Below, piece after piece: positions 60,159 through 64,000 of a DNA stretch of 64,000 nucleotides. Source of the stretch: Paramicrosporidium saccamoebae (taxonomy: Eukaryota > Rozellomycota); assembly GCA_002794465.1 (NCBI GenBank), contig MTSL01000169.1:311-64310 (forward strand). The letters run 5' to 3'. Under the pieces are notes generated by a model that saw only the letters and a list, made by a program, of their open reading frames with translations, was not told the origin of the DNA and searched no databases. How positions within the stretch are numbered: the stretch's first letter is position 1; every line of letters begins with the position of its first letter. Made by a program: the position numbers and the translations under genes.

Positions 60159-62407
60159 ATGGCTTCCACTGGAGGTTGGGATTCTGGACGGGTTTACTAC
60201 AACAACACTCTGAATGTTGCCTCAGATGGAGCGGGTGATGCCGACAACATCCTCCAGAAAAAGTGTCTTTCATTTCTAGAACACTTTCGCATTGACAATC
60301 AATTCATTTATCGGTACAGCACTGCTAAGCGTTCCTAATGATTAGTGAGCAATTGAGACGAAATGTAAGCTTGCAATCCTACCTGATCAGCATGGATTTG
60401 GGCCACATTCAGGCGTTTGATGAACATTTGGCGACCCAGCTTATGCGACGACCGGCCGAAATTATTCCCTTCTTTGAAAATGCAGCTCGGCAGTTAGCGC
60501 TGCAGATTTGCGTACTTCCAGAGGAGACTACTGGACTTCGAAATCCTCTAGGCGATTTGCAAGTCCAACTGAATTCATCTACTATCCCAATGGCAGTGAG
60601 AGACTTGGACGCACAACATATTGGAAGGCTTGTTCGCATTCCCGGAATTATTGTTAGTGCCTCTACTGTCACGGCCCGCCCCACCAACGTTTGCATTATC
60701 TGCCGTGGATGCAGGCAAGAACGGTTTATTTCCTTGTCTAATGGGATCGGCGTCTCTGCTTTACCGCGTACATGTCCTGGACCCGCTGGTGAAATTGACG
60801 TCCCCCAGCAGCGCTGTCCACTTGATCCGTTTTCAATTGTCGCCGAAAAGTGTCGCTGTGTTGACCAGCAGACGTTGAAATTGCAAGAATCGCCAGAGAT
60901 GGTCCCCGTTGGAGAGCTTCCTCGTCAGGTGCTGCTCACTGTAGATCGTTGTCTGGTCAACAAGGTCAGTCCGGGTACCCGACTTACCATCAATGGAATC
61001 TATTCCATTTTCCAAGGAACATCGACAAACAAAAACGTCAAGGCAGTTGCCATCCGCACCCCGTTCATTCGTGTAGTGGGCTATCAATTGGACTCTGAGA
61101 CTGTCTCCTCGCACTCTAACGCCTCTCGGGATCGTAATGTAACGTTTACTGAAAATGATGAACGCGAAATGATTGCCTTCTCTCGCCAGGCTGACCTATA
61201 TGAGCGCTTTAGTCGTAGCATTGCCCCGTCCATCTTTGGAAATGATGACATTAAGAAGGCAATCTGTTGTCTCCTCTTTGGTGGTAGTCGGAAAATGCTC
61301 CCTGATCGGATTCGTCTCCGTGGGGATATTAACGTGCTGCTGCTCGGAGATCCCGGAGTTGCAAAATCGCAGTTCTTAAAGTTTGTGGAAAAGGTTTCTC
61401 CCATTTCCGTGTACACTTCGGGAAAGGGCAGCAGTGCAGCTGGTTTGACAGCCTCCGTAGTACGTGATCCCTCTTCAGGCGAATTCTACCTCGAAGGAGG
61501 AGCCATGGTCCTTGCTGATGGAGGAGTAGTCTGTATCGACGAGTTTGATAAAATGGACAATGAAGATCGTGTTGCTATCCACGAAGCCATGGAGCAGCAG
61601 ACCATTTCCATTGCCAAGGCTGGGATTACTACAATTTTGAATTCCCGCACCTCTGTCCTCGCCGCCGCCAATCCCGTCTTTGGCCGTTATGATGAACTGA
61701 AGACGCCGGGAGAGAATATCGACTTTTCTACAACCATTCTTTCTCGATTCGACATGATCTTTGTTCTTCGTGATGAGCATAATGCACAACGGGACATGAC
61801 TCTTGCTCGTCACGTATTGTCGGTTCACATGAACGCACATTCTATGGACCAGGGAGCCAGCGAGTTTGATCTTGCTGTCATGAAAAAGTTCATCTCATAC
61901 TGCAAGTCACATTGTGCACCACGGCTTAGCGGCGATGCTGCTGACAAGCTATCAAATCACTATGTATCTATTCGATCCCAGGTGCATCGGATGGAACAAA
62001 ATATGACCGAGAGATCTTCCATTCCGATCACAATTCGTCAGCTCGAAGCAATTGTACGCATCGCTGAATCACTCGCGAAAATGACGCTGTCACCTGTTGC
62101 AACAGAGGCACATATTGACGAGGCACTTCGTATGTTTAGAGTATCTACAATGCAGGCGGTCATCTCTGGCCACTCCCTGGAAGGGATGGCCAGACCAGAT
62201 CTGCTAAAGGATGTTGACCGTGTCGAAAAGGCCATCAGACAACGTCTGCCCATTGGATCTTCCGTTTCGTACCGTAATCTCGTGACTGAAATGTCCAGCA
62301 CTCGGCATTTCCCTGAACACGCGGTTGTTCGCGCCATTGATGTAATGGTGCAACAGGAAAAACTCCTCTTCCGATCTCAACGCAAAGTCCTTATCCGTCA
62401 GCGCTAA
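60159..62407 (+). CDS. MCM5: DNA replication licensing factor Mcm5
   Basis: Exons 60159-60313 and 60346-62407 (32-nt intron); 738 residues. N-terminal FRIDNQFIYRE, zinc-finger CIICRGC to RC, KLQESPEMVPVGELPRQVL, then the MCM box: GDPGVAKSQFLKFVEK (Walker A), VCIDEFDKMDNEDRVAIHEA (Walker B) and LSRFDMIFVLRDEHN (arginine finger). The sequence CVDQQTLKLQESPE is characteristic of Mcm5. It is a subunit of the replicative Mcm2-7 helicase. Confidence 0.96.
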
Positions 62408-62598
62408 TGGGACCTTTACAGTATAATTGGTACATTATTGGAATAGCGAATTATTTTTATTTCTGTGAGATTTGCATTTGTGCTTATTTAACGACTGGGA
62501 GGCTTTGATTTTTTTCTTTACATGCTTTTGTAGTAGGGCACATCCTTGTCCTTATCCCTGGCCCACAGATATACTCTCACACAATTTCTTTTTATTAC

Positions 62599-64000
62599 AT
62601 GGTTGGCCTCTTAGAATTCTACATTCCTGATGAGCCTGATTGTATCGTCTGGAGCCTTCAAAATCAAATTGCAGTCTGCACGCCATCATTGGTTCACCTC
62701 CTGATTCCCAAATGGGAATCTGATGGCACAGTCAGTTTTGAGCGTGGCTTTATAACTCTTGAACGCCTGTCGTCGCGGCCTTTTGATTCGGTCAATGGGG
62801 CAAATTCGCGGGCAGGACTTCGACAGACTTGCTGGTGGAGTAGGAAACCACATTCTTATTTAGTCCTGGTGACTCATTCGGGAAAATTATTTGTGCTTGA
62901 ATGCGTTGGGAACGACAGATGTCACGAACGTAGTTGGAGGAGAGTGGCAAGTGTAGAACAAAAGTTTGAACGACTGTCGGTTTGCTGTGCCGCCTCTGAC
63001 CCAACTGGACTGCTTCTAATAGCCACCGAGGATGGGATGATTTATAAAACTGGAGGTGAAGGCGGAACAATTGCAGTTGTCTTGCAAGATGGAGAGAGCA
63101 TATCTAAGATGACAATATACAGAGAAAATCCGTTGATTTGCACATCACTGGGACGAGTTTTGTTCTACAATGGTCAGTGGATTACTTTAATTGATGATGG
63201 AGTCATTGTTCCTGGCCCCGTGATAGTGTTACCTAATGGGTCCATGCTGTTGTGCAAATTTAACCGTCTTTACATGATCAATTCCCTGCTCAAAATATCG
63301 TCGGTTCATACAATCCCCGGATTGTTGCAGACTATAACCGCAGTGCTCCCTAATGCGGACGATAATTCCGTTTTAATTGTCGGGATGGATGGAAGCTGCT
63401 TTAGGTTATCTGAAGGGCTAATCACCCGTGTTGTCGTGAGGCCGTGGATTTCATCTTCCCAGGGGAACGAGGAGTCTGATGACGAAGCTCAAGATTATGA
63501 TGAGGGTGAGCCCGAAGAGGATCCGTCTAGAGATGTGATTATACAGGGATCGGCCTTATCCGATGGTTGTAATGCTGCTTGGGTAGCAGAGACAGAAAAG
63601 CGACAGTATCCCCTCCCGTCTAGGACTCGCCTTTTCTACCACAAAATTAACGCTGACGTGACCGAAAATGCCTCGTCATCAAGCGACCAGCTGAGATTTG
63701 TCAAGATGGAAGCTTTGTCTCCAGGTGTTACACAACCACCGTCTTCGGAGTTAATGTGTACCGAATGTGAAGGATTGCTTAGCCCGACCCCAAAGAATAG
63801 CAAAGTACTACAGTGTCCTTTGGGTCATATATTTAACATCTGTACATCCTCCGGACAATTGATCACCTCTGTTTCCCTAATGTTCAAGTGTCATAGGTGC
63901 AGCCTATGTTTTCACCAAGAGGCTGCTCGTACGTTAAATTTTGCATGTACACATTGTAATGGTGCACTACTTCAATCCTTTCCAAACACTAATTGTATTG
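62599..64000 (+). CDS. 5' part of a TFIIIC90-like subunit gene (truncated by window)
   Basis: The frame runs open from ATG at 62599 to the window end, about 467 residues. The N-terminal part is a beta-propeller-like protein with scattered WD-like strands and an acidic linker (residues about 295-320). Near the end is a zinc-ribbon-like block, CTECEGLLSPTPKNSKVLQC followed by PLGHIFNICTSSG and CHRCSLCFHQEAA, similar to the zf-TFIIIC domain (C-P-x-GH pattern) of TFIIIC tau60/Sfc9/GTF3C4. The gene probably continues only a few codons. Assignment is moderate because the propeller is poorly conserved in this family. Confidence 0.6.
   Translation, partial: MVGLLEFYIPDEPDCIVWSLQNQIAVCTPSLVHLLIPKWESDGTVSFERGFITLERLSSRPFDSVNGANSRAGLRQTCWWSRKPHSYLVLVTHSGKLFVLECVGNDRCHERSWRRVASVEQKFERLSVCCAASDPTGLLLIATEDGMIYKTGGEGGTIAVVLQDGESISKMTIYRENPLICTSLGRVLFYNGQWITLIDDGVIVPGPVIVLPNGSMLLCKFNRLYMINSLLKISSVHTIPGLLQTITAVLPNADDNSVLIVGMDGSCFRLSEGLITRVVVRPWISSSQGNEESDDEAQDYDEGEPEEDPSRDVIIQGSALSDGCNAAWVAETEKRQYPLPSRTRLFYHKINADVTENASSSSDQLRFVKMEALSPGVTQPPSSELMCTECEGLLSPTPKNSKVLQCPLGHIFNICTSSGQLITSVSLMFKCHRCSLCFHQEAARTLNFACTHCNGALLQSFPNTNCI

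Noticed and set aside
2252-60345. Widespread frameshifts or pseudogenes
   Set aside because: Every break I examined is repaired in frame by a GT-AG (once GC-AG) segment of near-constant length and restores known motifs, so these are introns rather than decay.
1-64000. Prokaryotic features (operons, Shine-Dalgarno sites, CRISPR, attachment sites, rRNA)
   Set aside because: None found; the gene structure, tRNA and introns are eukaryotic.

Overview
The window is nuclear DNA of a compact eukaryotic genome, most likely an early-diverging fungus or a close fungal relative. The evidence is the gene set: fungal-type Cyc8, TBL1/Sif2, Mpe1, Mph1, a PSP1-domain protein and a Crt10-like protein stand beside conserved eukaryotic genes (MCM5, WEE1, RPL3, EFR3, TRAPPC5, HOP2, ALG1). 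There is a eukaryotic initiator tRNA-Met. Nearly every split gene is repaired in frame by a spliceosomal intron of about 28 to 42 nt, with a mode of 32 nt. The species cannot be named from the sequence. Genes for mitochondrial functions (COX11, ATP12, Mge1, cardiolipin synthase, NDUFAF7, mitochondrial PheRS, GcvT) point to a respiring organism, and ALG1 points to N-glycosylation.

Layout. 0-9.6 kb: a partial gene, a C9orf85/DUF2039 protein, GcvT, a HAD phosphatase, then two tandem gene pairs: two solo B3/B4-domain proteins (4.4-6.2 kb) and two STE24-like membrane proteins that lack the zinc-protease residues (6.3-9.0 kb). Two dispersed repeat families and a minisatellite lie between these genes. 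9.6-16 kb: a Crt10-like protein, the corepressors TBL1 and Cyc8, and an ELMO-domain protein. 16-28 kb: a 10-N gap in low-complexity DNA, Mge1, tRNA-iMet, a large helical protein, Mpe1, TMEM115, a PSP1-domain protein, RPL3 and a DUF924 protein. 28-43 kb: mitochondrial PheRS, cardiolipin synthase, ALG1, a possible SNARE-like locus, EFR3, prefoldin 6, a possible mS33, an OSH protein, TRAPPC5, METTL15/RsmH, an arrestin-fold protein, tRNA-Ala and DBP8. 43.2-46.1 kb: a gene-poor, AT-rich stretch, then a divergent beta-CASP-like gene. 46-64 kb: a GATA factor, WEE1, ATP12, IST3, COX11, a membrane-anchored subtilisin, MPH1, NDUFAF7, HOP2, ECM2/RBM22, MBF1, MCM5 and a TFIIIC-like gene cut by the window end.

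Genes are not in operons, but they are tightly packed. Several divergent pairs have start codons only 23 to 80 bp apart, so they must share very short promoters. Many coding regions look frameshifted until the mini-introns are removed. The exon coordinates in the entries were worked out by hand from reading frame, GT/AG borders and fit to the protein family, and are predictions.
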